Shown here: positions 1 through 6,525 of the stretch, piece by piece
Numbering within the stretch: position 1 is the first letter of the stretch
How the letters are laid out: every line of letters starts with the position of its first letter
Assembly (NCBI GenBank): GCA_945787595.1
Contig: CALZJV010000595.1
Span: 1 to 6,654 of the forward strand
DNA from: an uncultured Desulfobacterales bacterium
GTDB lineage: Bacteria; Desulfobacterota; Desulfobacteria; Desulfobacterales; JAFDCJ01
Direction: 5' to 3'
Length of the DNA stretch: 6,654 nt
Made by a program: the position numbers and the translations under genes
The notes under the pieces: generated by a model
What the model saw: only the letters and a program-made list of their open reading frames with translations
Told to the model about the DNA's origin: nothing
Database searches by the model: none

Positions 1-1237
1 AAAATTTCCAGTTTGCATTCATGGCGAAAAAGAAGATGTCGTTACGTTTGTAGTCTCCTTTGAGTAAATCGTTATCTATTTTGGCCTTGCCGTAGTCAGC
101 GTACACGAACTCTCCCCCGAGCGAGAGCCGGTCGCTCCACTTATATTGAACCCCTGTGGCATAGCGAATCTGTCGGTCGATGGGCATATCCGGGGTGCGA
201 TCATCCGAGTCGACCGGGCTGGTGTCGTAGGAAACTCCAAGCTGCAGCAGCCATTTTTCCACCGGGCGAAAATGTACGCCGGCGGCAAACTTCCAGGTAT
301 CATGCCAGTCGCGCGGAATCTTTTGCGAGCCCCGGCCTGTGGAAATGTTGACCTCCTTAAATGCGCTCCAGTCTTCCCAGCCCACAGTTCCGAGTAGCGC
401 CCACCGTTCATTGAGTTCATGATACCCGGAAACCTTAATAAATTGTGCCAGCGGGATCTTTGTGTCCACCCCCGCATCGGCGTTCACCGCGCCTCCGCTG
501 AATTTGACGTCACCGCTGAACTCCGGTTCGATTTCTGATTGATAGACAATGCCGAACCGGGTCCGATCACTCACCTCAAACAGGGCGCCCAGTCCAAAAC
601 CGAAGGCGACGTCATTTCCATCGATTTTAACCTCGCCGTTACCGCTGGGCGGCGGGGCTTTAGCTTTTATTTCGAGATCGGCATACATCACCTGCGGACC
701 ACCGCCCAGTGAAAGCCAGTTGTTCACCCGGTAGGCGATAGACGGATAAAACGTCATGGTGAGCAACTTTACCTCCGTATTGAGATAGCGGCCGGTCCAG
801 TCACCATCGTAATCAAGTACCGCTCCGCTAATGGTTATAAGATTGGCCCCCAGCTTCCATTTATCCGACAGGCTGTGAACAAAAAAACCGCCGACTATTG
901 GGGCCGGACCGCCGGCATCACCGCCGTCTCCTCCGGGGATCGGCGTGTCGGAATCCGGATCGAACTTGACAGTCGCATTTAGCAATCCGGCTGTGCCCAT
1001 CAATTCGGTGTCCTTGATCCGAGTCATCCCCGCTGCATTGTGAAAGGATGTCGAGGCATCGCTGGCGACGGCATTGGCTCCCGCACCGGCAACCCCCATG
1101 CTGGGAGTACCGAATTCATTGAGGTATAGGCCACCGGACCAGGCTGGTCTTGTGAGAGCAGGCAACAGCATGCAGGCTATAATAAAAATATTGCTAACCC
1201 TTAGCATCTTAAAGAGCAGATTTCGCTTACATTGCAT
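1..1237 (-). CDS. FadL/OmpP1-family outer membrane transport protein (stop codon cut by window edge)
   Basis: My own reverse-strand translation gives an uninterrupted 412-codon frame from ATG at 1237. It ends ...NANWKF, and the next codon begins with T at position 1, so the stop is probably split by the window edge. A C-terminal Phe is the usual assembly signal of outer-membrane barrels. Residues 1-34 look like a signal peptide: basic start, hydrophobic core at about 17-28, likely cleavage at AWS/GG. The mature start GLYLNEFGTPSMG, then the AGAGANAVASDAST stretch and FHNAAGM, match the FadL N-terminal hatch, although the family NPA motif reads NAA here (67-69). The rest alternates Gly/aromatic-rich beta strands. 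FadL-type channels carry long-chain fatty acids or other hydrophobic compounds across the outer membrane. An in-frame ATG at 1249 would add four residues; 1237 is preferred because GGAAG lies just upstream. It follows sulfatase B in the same direction and may share its transcript. The substrate is not readable from sequence. Confidence 0.88.
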   Translation of the reverse strand, partial: MQCKRNLLFKMLRVSNIFIIACMLLPALTRPAWSGGLYLNEFGTPSMGVAGAGANAVASDASTSFHNAAGMTRIKDTELMGTAGLLNATVKFDPDSDTPIPGGDGGDAGGPAPIVGGFFVHSLSDKWKLGANLITISGAVLDYDGDWTGRYLNTEVKLLTMTFYPSIAYRVNNWLSLGGGPQVMYADLEIKAKAPPPSGNGEVKIDGNDVAFGFGLGALFEVSDRTRFGIVYQSEIEPEFSGDVKFSGGAVNADAGVDTKIPLAQFIKVSGYHELNERWALLGTVGWEDWSAFKEVNISTGRGSQKIPRDWHDTWKFAAGVHFRPVEKWLLQLGVSYDTSPVDSDDRTPDMPIDRQIRYATGVQYKWSDRLSLGGEFVYADYGKAKIDNDLLKGDYKRNDIFFFAMNANWKF

Positions 1238-1286
1238 AATGGCTTCCATAATAATCTTTTGCCAGCTTTTTGAATAAAAAGCAATT

Positions 1287-1325
1287 GGGTTATTAAAGCC
1301 GGAGCCCGGGCCATAACCCGAGCCC
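1287..1325 (-). terminator. Stem-loops between sulfatase B and the FadL-type gene
   Basis: Two mutually exclusive hairpins can form in the minus-strand RNA. The first has 9-nt arms at 1317-1325 and 1302-1310 (GGGCUCGGG with CCCGGGCUC, two G-U pairs) and a 6-nt loop. The second pairs GGGTTAT (1313-1319) with ATAACCC (1287-1293) and is followed six bases later by a T-run (TTTTTATT in minus sense). The arms share bases 1317-1319. This could be a weak terminator, an attenuator or an mRNA-processing site that lowers expression of the downstream gene. The T-tract is not directly attached to the stem, so termination is uncertain. Confidence 0.35.
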
Positions 1326-1354
1326 ACGGTTTATCGCTATCTTCTTTTAATACT

Positions 1355-2943
1355 TTAGTCATGCGGCGTAAGTTCCGCGCCCTTCGGTGTGACTTCTGAT
1401 ACCCGATGTGGAAATTTCTCGATCATTTTCATGTGTTCCCGCAGGGTGATCTGAATCGGCGTCACCGCGAATAGCCCTGGGTAGAGCTGTCCATATTTCT
1501 CGCCGGGGTCGCGCATCACGTTGTAAAAATCCATGCCCGGTAACCCGCCATGGCCCTCCTTGATATGGACTTTGAAGTCCTCATAGCGAATCGCGCCAAG
1601 GACACCGCCGCTGTAATGAAACATCATGTGACGTCGGCCATGATCTTCACCAAGTAAGAGCAGCGCCGTCTGATCGATGCCGTCGGTGACGCGGTCACTG
1701 GGCACCTTGTCGAGTGCTCCACCCAGGCGAGCGGCCGTCGTGAACAGATCGGTGAGATGAAGGATGTCCACAGGATCCTGATTGGGCGCGATCATGCCCG
1801 GCCACCATGCGATTGCTGGAACGCGCACACCACCCTCCAGCACATCACCTTTTCCGCCACGCAGCCAGGAGTAGCCAGAGTTCGGGTAGAAGGCGTACAT
1901 GGGGCCGTTATCGCTTATCCACACGACCAGTGTGTTCTCTGCGATGCCTTCGGCCTTCAAGGTGTCAAGCATTTGCTTAATATGCGCGTTGTGGGCCGCC
2001 ATCTCGGAAGCCTGGGCATTGACCTTATCGACATGCTTGTCGTTGTGATGAGCCTTCGATCCCTGCAGCTGCTGGGTGTAGGTTGCCCAGTAGATGAAAA
2101 AGGGCTTGTCGCTCTTGGCGTTGTCCTTGATGTAAGCCGTAATTTGCTTGATCGACTCGGCCTCAAAGGCTTCCTGTCGATCGGGACCCAGTTTGCCGGC
2201 AACTCCCTCAATAGGCTTGCGTCCCTTGCCTTTGCGCCCAACGTAACCGGCCACTGACAGATCAATTCCGGTTCGCTTCAAATATTCTTCTTCCCCAGGG
2301 AAGTCGTAGAACATCGACTTGTGGGCATTCGGAGCGTCTTTATACATGTTATATGAGTCGGGCCAGTTGTCGGGGGCGCCATTCCACAGGCCGTAGTACG
2401 CGTAGTCGTAGCCCTGGCTCTCGGGCAAATGCTCCGTCTCTTCGCCCAGGTGCCACTTGCCCCACATGGCGGTGTTGTAACCCGCCTCGGATAGTACCTC
2501 GGCCACCGTCACCTCCTTGCCAGAAAGTCCGTCGGTCTGTCCTGGCCAGAGTACAGACAGCAGTCCGGTTCGCACCGGATGGCGGCCTGTGTTAATGGCA
2601 ATTCGGGACGGTGTGCAAGACGGTTCCACGTAGGCGCTCCAGAAACGCATACCCTCAAGCGCCATCTTGTCCAATTGCGGTGTTGGCGTACCGCGGTGTT
2701 TTCCGCCGCCTTGCCATCCCATTTCGCCCCAACCGACATCGTCTTGATGTTGGGTTTCTTGCCGAACTTTTTTTCAAGTGCCGCCAATTTCGCATTGATT
2801 TGCTTGTCCTCGGCAGCCCACTTGTCCTTGTTTTTCTCCTGCAGATCATAATACGGAGCGTCGAACTGCGCTGCCGCAACGTTGAGTGTGAGTCCAAACA
2901 GACACGAGATCAATGTCACCATAATAATCTTAAGAACTTTCAT
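1355..2943 (-). pseudogene. Arylsulfatase B, frameshifted by a net 13-nt deletion
   Basis: The gene is a Cys-type sulfatase (S1/alkaline phosphatase superfamily) in two frames. The frame from ATG 2943 gives a signal peptide (1-25, cut near AAA/Q), a helical linker, and KLAALEKKFGKKPNI to residue 66 (2746). It then runs out of frame to a stop at 2509. The sulfatase resumes in another frame at 2743 with DDVGWGEMGWQGGG and continues to 1355. Compared with paralogue A, which reads PNIIFILADD, five codons are replaced by two bases. The first beta strand before the metal-binding Asp pair is therefore lost and the frame is shifted. Everything downstream looks functional: CTPSR with the formylglycine Cys at codon 2617-2615, GKWH, and SDNGP followed by WLRGGKG. 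A prediction starting at ATG 2722 (455 residues) lacks the signal peptide and the Asp pair, so it should be inactive. The rest of the frame is clean, which points to recent decay or a sequence error. Restored length would be about 533 residues. Confidence 0.85.
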
Positions 2944-2950
2944 TTTTGTT

Positions 2951-2957
2951 CTCCTTT
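2951..2957 (-). promoter_or_regulatory. Ribosome binding site of sulfatase B
   Basis: AAAGGAG on the minus strand lies 7 nt before the ATG at 2943. It fixes the true start of sulfatase B upstream of the frameshift, and the signal peptide that follows agrees. The 36-nt gap from the sulfatase A stop holds little else, so the two genes are probably cotranscribed. Confidence 0.8.
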
Positions 2958-2979
2958 CAATTGCCTCTCATTCTTACTG

Positions 2980-4572
2980 CTACTTCTCCGGATCAAACGG
3001 AAAATCGAATTCCCGCTGAAAACTCTTCTGAACCCGGTGCGGGAATTTCTTGATCATTGCCATGTGATCCTGGATCATCTTGCCAAATCCCGGCACTGCC
3101 CATAGGCCATAGTGGGCTAAATCCGGATAACGCTCGCCGGGATCGTGATAAATGTTGTAAAGGTTGTGATGGGGTTTTTCGGGCTTCGTGCGGAACTTCA
3201 ACTGATCCTTGCGCACGGCTTCGAGTTTGTCCTTGTTGTAGTGAAAGATGTAGTCACGCCGGGATTTGCCTTCGCCTAGGAGAAAGAGTGCGCTCTGATC
3301 AACACCATCCGTGACGCGGTCATTTGGAATGGCGGATTTGACTCCAGCAATGATAGCTGCCGTCGTAAACATATCGGAAACCTGAACGATATCGATCGGA
3401 TCCTGGCCGGCCTCAATTGTGTCAGGCCACCAGATGATTCCGGGCACGCGCACACCACCCTCCCACGTGTCGCCTTTTTCACCTCGAAGCAGTGAATACC
3501 CCCCGTGTGGATGCATGGCGTACATCGGGCCGTTGTCACTCATCCAGACGACCAGCGTGTTCTCCGCAATACCGAGCTCTTGCAGTCTGATAAGTACCCG
3601 GCCGACATTATGGTCATGCTCGGCCATCTGAGCGCTGTTGTTGGTGCCGGCGGGCTGGTTCATGAAGTCGGGATGGGCTCCCCAGAAGTGATTGCCTTTG
3701 CCCGCGTAATAGACGAAGAAAGGCTTCGAACTCTTGGCGTGACGGTCGATAAAATCGATCACGCCATCGGCCACGTCGGTATCCATGGTGTTGTAGAGTT
3801 CCATGGAGAAGAGGGCAACCATCTTCGGCTCTTCGCCTTTCTTTCCACTCATGATCCCGCCGGTGTCGTAAGGAAAATTTTCAGGCCCGGGGCCCCATTG
3901 AAATGCACCCATCGTAACGTAACCAGCGTTATCGGTTCGTTTGGCGTTACGATTGTAGCCCCACCAAGGGGGATTTCCTTCGCTCCACACCGCTTCGTCG
4001 AAGCCTTGCTCGATCGGCGTCATGCCTGGGTCGTCTCCAAGGTGCCATTTGCCGAACATCCCAGTATGATAGCCCGCCTTCGAAAGCAGCTCGGCCACAG
4101 TCACTTCTTCATCGACGAGCCCCATTCCGGCTGTGCCCGGAAACAGAACCCCGAGCATACCAATACGGACCGGGTGTCGTCCGGTCATCAAAGCTGCACG
4201 TGTGGGCGTGCAGGAAGGCTCAGAGTAGAAAGAGGTGAGGCGCATCCCCTCGTCCGCCATGCGATCGAGATTTGGCGTGGAAAAGCCGCGAACCTTGCCG
4301 CCGCCGTATGATCCAAGCTCCGTGTAGCCGATGTCGTCAGCCAGAATAAAAATAATATTCGGTTTCTTGCCGAATTTTTTCTCCAGCGCTGCTAATTTTT
4401 GTTGGACTTGCTTATCTTCAGCAGCCCACTGCTTGCCGAATTGTTTTTCGCGCACCAAGTATTCGGCGTCTGGCTGAATGGCCAGCGCAGCCAATGGCAT
4501 GGCAAACACCACTGCCAGCATGAACACCCCTATTGTGATGATCAAATTCAGTTTAGACATGTTTGGTCTCAT
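2980..4572 (-). CDS. Arylsulfatase A, secreted Cys-type sulfatase (530 aa)
   Basis: This enzyme should hydrolyse a sulfate ester to an alcohol or phenol plus sulfate, probably in the periplasm. The signal peptide covers about residues 1-31 (cut near ALA/IQ) and is followed by a Lys/Glu/Ala-rich helical linker (about 46-70). The sulfatase core starts at PNIIFILADD, with metal ligands D79 and D80. The signature CTPTR has C121, the residue converted to formylglycine, and R125. GKWH supplies K175 and H177. H295 or H300 is the likely second active-site His. SDNG gives D346 and N347, and K366 sits in LRGEKG. All expected catalytic positions known from Pseudomonas aeruginosa arylsulfatase have a counterpart. 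GGAGG 7 nt upstream supports the start at 4572 over the internal ATG at 4560. Maturation needs a formylglycine-generating enzyme or anSME encoded elsewhere. It is the first of two tandem paralogues and lies downstream of a candidate AraC-controlled promoter. Substrate (aryl, alkyl, steroid or glycan sulfate) cannot be told. Confidence 0.93.
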   Translation of the reverse strand: MRPNMSKLNLIITIGVFMLAVVFAMPLAALAIQPDAEYLVREKQFGKQWAAEDKQVQQKLAALEKKFGKKPNIIFILADDIGYTELGSYGGGKVRGFSTPNLDRMADEGMRLTSFYSEPSCTPTRAALMTGRHPVRIGMLGVLFPGTAGMGLVDEEVTVAELLSKAGYHTGMFGKWHLGDDPGMTPIEQGFDEAVWSEGNPPWWGYNRNAKRTDNAGYVTMGAFQWGPGPENFPYDTGGIMSGKKGEEPKMVALFSMELYNTMDTDVADGVIDFIDRHAKSSKPFFVYYAGKGNHFWGAHPDFMNQPAGTNNSAQMAEHDHNVGRVLIRLQELGIAENTLVVWMSDNGPMYAMHPHGGYSLLRGEKGDTWEGGVRVPGIIWWPDTIEAGQDPIDIVQVSDMFTTAAIIAGVKSAIPNDRVTDGVDQSALFLLGEGKSRRDYIFHYNKDKLEAVRKDQLKFRTKPEKPHHNLYNIYHDPGERYPDLAHYGLWAVPGFGKMIQDHMAMIKKFPHRVQKSFQREFDFPFDPEK

Positions 4573-4723
4573 TTTTTGGCCTCCGTATCGATCAAGCTTC
4601 GGAATTTATCCTTCCGCCTTAGTCTGGGCATTTGGCCCTAATTCTAAATAGTCCCTACCCCTATCTGATGTCGTGCAAGGCGCTGCGGCTGGGAGGTGGC
4701 TGAACGATCGAAGCCGCCGGCCA
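4573..4723 (-). promoter_or_regulatory. Promoter/leader region of the sulfatase operon
   Basis: This gap between the RHH gene and sulfatase A contains a ribosome site GGAGG (4580-4584, 7 nt from the ATG), a CGGAA/TTCCG inverted repeat (4600-4604, 4612-4616), and GCGGCT/AGCCGC arms (4685-4690, 4712-4717) just after the RHH stop. In the middle lies an unusual G-run tract (minus sense TAGGGGTAGGGACTATT, then TTAGGGCC). I see no convincing sigma-70 or sigma-54 promoter, which fits an activator-dependent promoter but does not prove it. Confidence 0.5.
4642..4654 (+). promoter_or_regulatory. Candidate AraC-type half-site upstream of sulfatase A
   Basis: TTCTAAATAGTCC matches 10 of 13 positions of the perfect direct repeat found upstream of the araC-type gene, including the octamer AATAGTCC. 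It lies about 70 nt before the sulfatase A start. A degenerate partner, ATCTGATGTC, lies at 4663-4672. This suggests the divergent AraC protein acts on the sulfatase promoter. It is inferred from sequence similarity only. Confidence 0.4.
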
Positions 4724-4957
4724 TTATTTCACAACATTTGACAATTGTTCACAACGCTCGGCGTCATTAAGAAATTTGGTGAGGATTAGGTGGATGGACG
4801 CCGAGAGGGATATTCTGTTTTGTTCTGCAATGCGCTCCAGTTTCGCCAGCTCACTTTTGGTAACGAACGTCACAACACGGCTGCTTCTGACTGTTTCGGG
4901 GCTCCGGCGTGGTCGTCCCATTCGCTGTCTTACCCTGATTGGAGCCGCCTGTTTCAT
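4724..4957 (-). CDS. Small ribbon-helix-helix (CopG/Arc-like) DNA-binding protein, 77 aa
   Basis: The 77-residue protein has a basic N-terminal arm (MKQAAPIRVRQRMGRPRRSP), then a short strand RVVTFVT (27-33). A first helix KSELAKLERIAEQN (34-47), a turn around S50-LSAS, and a second helix (53-63) follow. This strand-helix-helix order, with polar residues alternating on the strand, is typical of RHH repressors and antitoxins that bind DNA as dimers through the paired strands. AAAGGAGG ends 5 nt before the ATG at 4957, which favours that start over the TTG at 4960. It is divergent from the AraC gene and lies upstream of the sulfatases in the same direction, so a regulatory role here is likely. 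No toxin-like partner gene is adjacent, so an antitoxin role is less likely. The family call rests on pattern reading, not on a profile search. Confidence 0.68.
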   Translation of the reverse strand: MKQAAPIRVRQRMGRPRRSPETVRSSRVVTFVTKSELAKLERIAEQNRISLSASIHLILTKFLNDAERCEQLSNVVK

Positions 4958-4962
4958 CAAAT

Positions 4963-4970
4963 CCTCCTTT
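4963..4970 (-). promoter_or_regulatory. Ribosome binding site of the RHH gene
   Basis: AAAGGAGG on the minus strand lies 5 nt before ATG 4957 and only 2 nt before the TTG at 4960, so it decides the start in favour of the ATG. Confidence 0.8.
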
Positions 4971-4971
4971 T

Positions 4972-4994
4972 CTCAATTTTTACCTAAATTTGAG
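4972..4994. promoter_or_regulatory. Inverted repeat upstream of the RHH gene
   Basis: CTCAATTT and AAATTTGAG form imperfect inverted arms (one-base bulge; perfect outer CTCAA/TTGAG) just upstream of the RHH ribosome site. It could be an operator for autoregulation or a leader hairpin. It contains one TTTACC copy (4979-4984), also seen in the palindrome at 5023. Confidence 0.3.
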
Positions 4995-5022
4995 GCTTAT
5001 AGTCTTCGAATCATGGTAGCCC

Positions 5023-5034
5023 TTTACCGGTAAA
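5023..5034. promoter_or_regulatory. 12-bp perfect palindrome, candidate operator
   Basis: TTTACCGGTAAA reads identically on both strands and lies centrally between two divergent regulator genes. A dimeric RHH protein is a natural candidate to bind it, but no data here assign the binder. One perfect 12-bp palindrome per few kilobases is expected by chance, so location is the main argument. Confidence 0.4.
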
Positions 5035-5065
5035 CAAAAATGTATTACTAATAATTAGAAGCGCA

Positions 5066-5098
5066 ATCCGAATAGTCCGAGATTTATCCGAATAGTCC
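5066..5098 (+). promoter_or_regulatory. Two perfect 13-nt direct repeats, candidate AraC-type operator
   Basis: ATCCGAATAGTCC occurs at 5066-5078 and again at 5086-5098 without mismatch. The offset is 20 nt, close to two helical turns, and the second copy ends 24 nt before the araC-type start codon. AraC-family proteins bind asymmetric half-sites arranged as direct repeats about 20-22 bp apart, each contacted by two HTH motifs. The position suggests autoregulation of the downstream gene; the sign of regulation cannot be read. Confidence 0.62.
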
Positions 5099-5122
5099 AG
5101 AAAAATTAATTTTGGTGCTCTC

Positions 5123-6100
5123 ATGGGGCGAACTAAACCATTAGCGAGATTTCCGATAGTCGCCACGAATCGTATTGAAGATGCGGAAGTTGCGATCACC
5201 CGGTCGTTAACTGATGTCAGTATCTTACGGATAGCAGATCGGGGCCGTTTTGAACTTCAGATGAACGCTGTTAATATCGGGCGCACCTCCCTGGTGTTCA
5301 ATCGATTCGGAACCGGCTGCAAGGTTAAAGCAGGACTGGACGATATGTTCGCTTTTGTCATCGGCGGTGACAGGCCTTCAACGTTCGATTTGGATGGCGG
5401 ATCGTTTGTGGTTTCTCCCCGGAAAGCCGCCCTGATAACTCCCGCAGGGCAGATGCAAATCCAACGCGCTGAGAGTTCCGAAATCCTTGTCCTGCGAACT
5501 TCCTTTTCAGACTTATTGTGTCATTTTGAGAAACTGACCGCTCGGCATCATCGGGGCGCTCTCATTTTCGATCACAGTATCGACCTGACGAATGGCCCCG
5601 GGGCCATGGTCAAACGGTTGCTGAATTACATGGTTCATGAGCTCGAACACAATGACCGGGTATTGAAAAACCCCGGTTTGCTTAAAAGCTACGATCATAT
5701 GCTGCTGACCGCCTTGCTTTCTTTGCCTCACAACCAGAGGGAAAAGCTTTATGAAAACCGCCGCTATCAGGTCGCGCCCGGCCTTGTCCACCGCGCCGAA
5801 GAGTATATGCGAGCTCATTTAAAAGAGGCCATTTCCATTATCGACTTGCTGCGGATTTGCGGCTGCAGCCGAAGCGAGCTTTTTGCGGCTTTCCGCAACG
5901 CACGCGGCTACACACCGATGGAGTTTTTAACCGAACAGCGACTGCAAAATGCGCGGGAGAAGCTGCTTACAGGGCACCTGGAAGCTTCTGTTTCCTCAAC
6001 CGCTTTGGATTGCGGCTTTATTCATCTTGGTCGATTTTCCCAGGTGTATAGAAGACGATTTGGCGAGCGTCCTTCGGACACATTGCGAAAGGGGGGGTAA
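5123..6100 (+). CDS. AraC-family transcriptional regulator (325 aa)
   Basis: The N-terminal domain (about 9-205) resembles the AraC-binding-like sensor domain of the AraC_binding_2 type. Characteristic are the opening RFPIVATNRIEDAEVAITRSL, then the FELQMNAVNIGRTSLVFNRFG block and a cupin-like core. The C-terminal AraC/XylS DNA-binding domain (about 222-323) has two HTH units: the first about 236-260, around ISIIDLLRICGCSRSELFAAF, the second about 286-312, containing STALDCGFIHLGRFSQVYRR. It ends with the typical RFGERPSDTLRK. Length is normal for the family and the frame is intact. The ATG at 5123 has only a weak ribosome site (GGTG). It is divergent from the RHH and sulfatase genes, with a matched pair of direct repeats just upstream and a related site before sulfatase A. 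It is therefore the likely regulator of the sulfatase-FadL block. The ligand is unknown; the sulfate ester or its desulfated product is a reasonable guess. Confidence 0.92.
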   Translation: MGRTKPLARFPIVATNRIEDAEVAITRSLTDVSILRIADRGRFELQMNAVNIGRTSLVFNRFGTGCKVKAGLDDMFAFVIGGDRPSTFDLDGGSFVVSPRKAALITPAGQMQIQRAESSEILVLRTSFSDLLCHFEKLTARHHRGALIFDHSIDLTNGPGAMVKRLLNYMVHELEHNDRVLKNPGLLKSYDHMLLTALLSLPHNQREKLYENRRYQVAPGLVHRAEEYMRAHLKEAISIIDLLRICGCSRSELFAAFRNARGYTPMEFLTEQRLQNAREKLLTGHLEASVSSTALDCGFIHLGRFSQVYRRRFGERPSDTLRKGG

Positions 6101-6108
6101 ATCGCAAT
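6082..6108 (+). terminator. Weak terminator-like stem-loop at the araC-type stop codon
   Basis: ATTGCGA (6082-6088) and TCGCAAT (6102-6108) form a perfect 7-bp stem with a 13-nt loop that includes the G-run and the TAA stop. The sequence then runs CCGGGCTTTTCTTTCT, which is pyrimidine-rich but not a clean U-tract. Confidence 0.28.
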
Positions 6109-6525
6109 CCGGGCTTTTCTTTCTATCGTCATCGAGTGTCAATACTATAGACTACATATGGCAATCTAACGATTTTTATAATGATCTGAATTGTGGGTTT
6201 CGCCTTAGTCAATTCCGGTAAAAATCCAGAATCTTTTATATATTTGTTCTGCTAATCACCAATTAGTGCACCGTATTTCCAGCTTTAGTGATTTCAAAGA
6301 AAGTGACCGATTTTGCAATGATGTTTAGCCTCAAAAAAAATGCGGAAGCTGGAGTATTTCAGATTCTGTGTTCTTCGGTCGGAGACAGACGGTAGCCGCT
6401 AGAAGATACAGCTTGACTTCGGCTGACCGCCCCGACGGGAGCTTGTCGACACTTTTCGGTCGATGCCCACCCTTGGAGCCTTGACTCTGTAGTCCTGCGC
6501 CTTTTGCAACACCAGTCTCCAATAT

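Noticed and set aside
1757..2257. Plus-strand ORF of 166 codons antisense to sulfatase B
   Set aside because: It lies wholly opposite conserved sulfatase sequence and has no recognisable domain; it is a shadow frame.
2735..2760. Programmed ribosomal frameshift in sulfatase B
   Set aside because: There is no slippery heptamer at the junction, no downstream stimulatory structure is evident, and a shift would still leave the pre-Asp beta strand missing.
3505..4311. Plus-strand ORF of 268 codons antisense to sulfatase A
   Set aside because: Long, but it mirrors the conserved sulfatase core (active-site region to SDNG). The open frame is explained by codon bias on the other strand, and no ribosome site or known domain is visible.
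4724..4960. RHH gene as the antitoxin of a toxin-antitoxin pair
   Set aside because: No small toxin-like gene overlaps or adjoins it; the neighbours are a sulfatase and a divergent AraC regulator.
6340..6402. Short plus-strand ORF of 20 codons beginning ATGCGG
   Set aside because: Too short, no ribosome site (an A-run precedes it), and no recognisable product.
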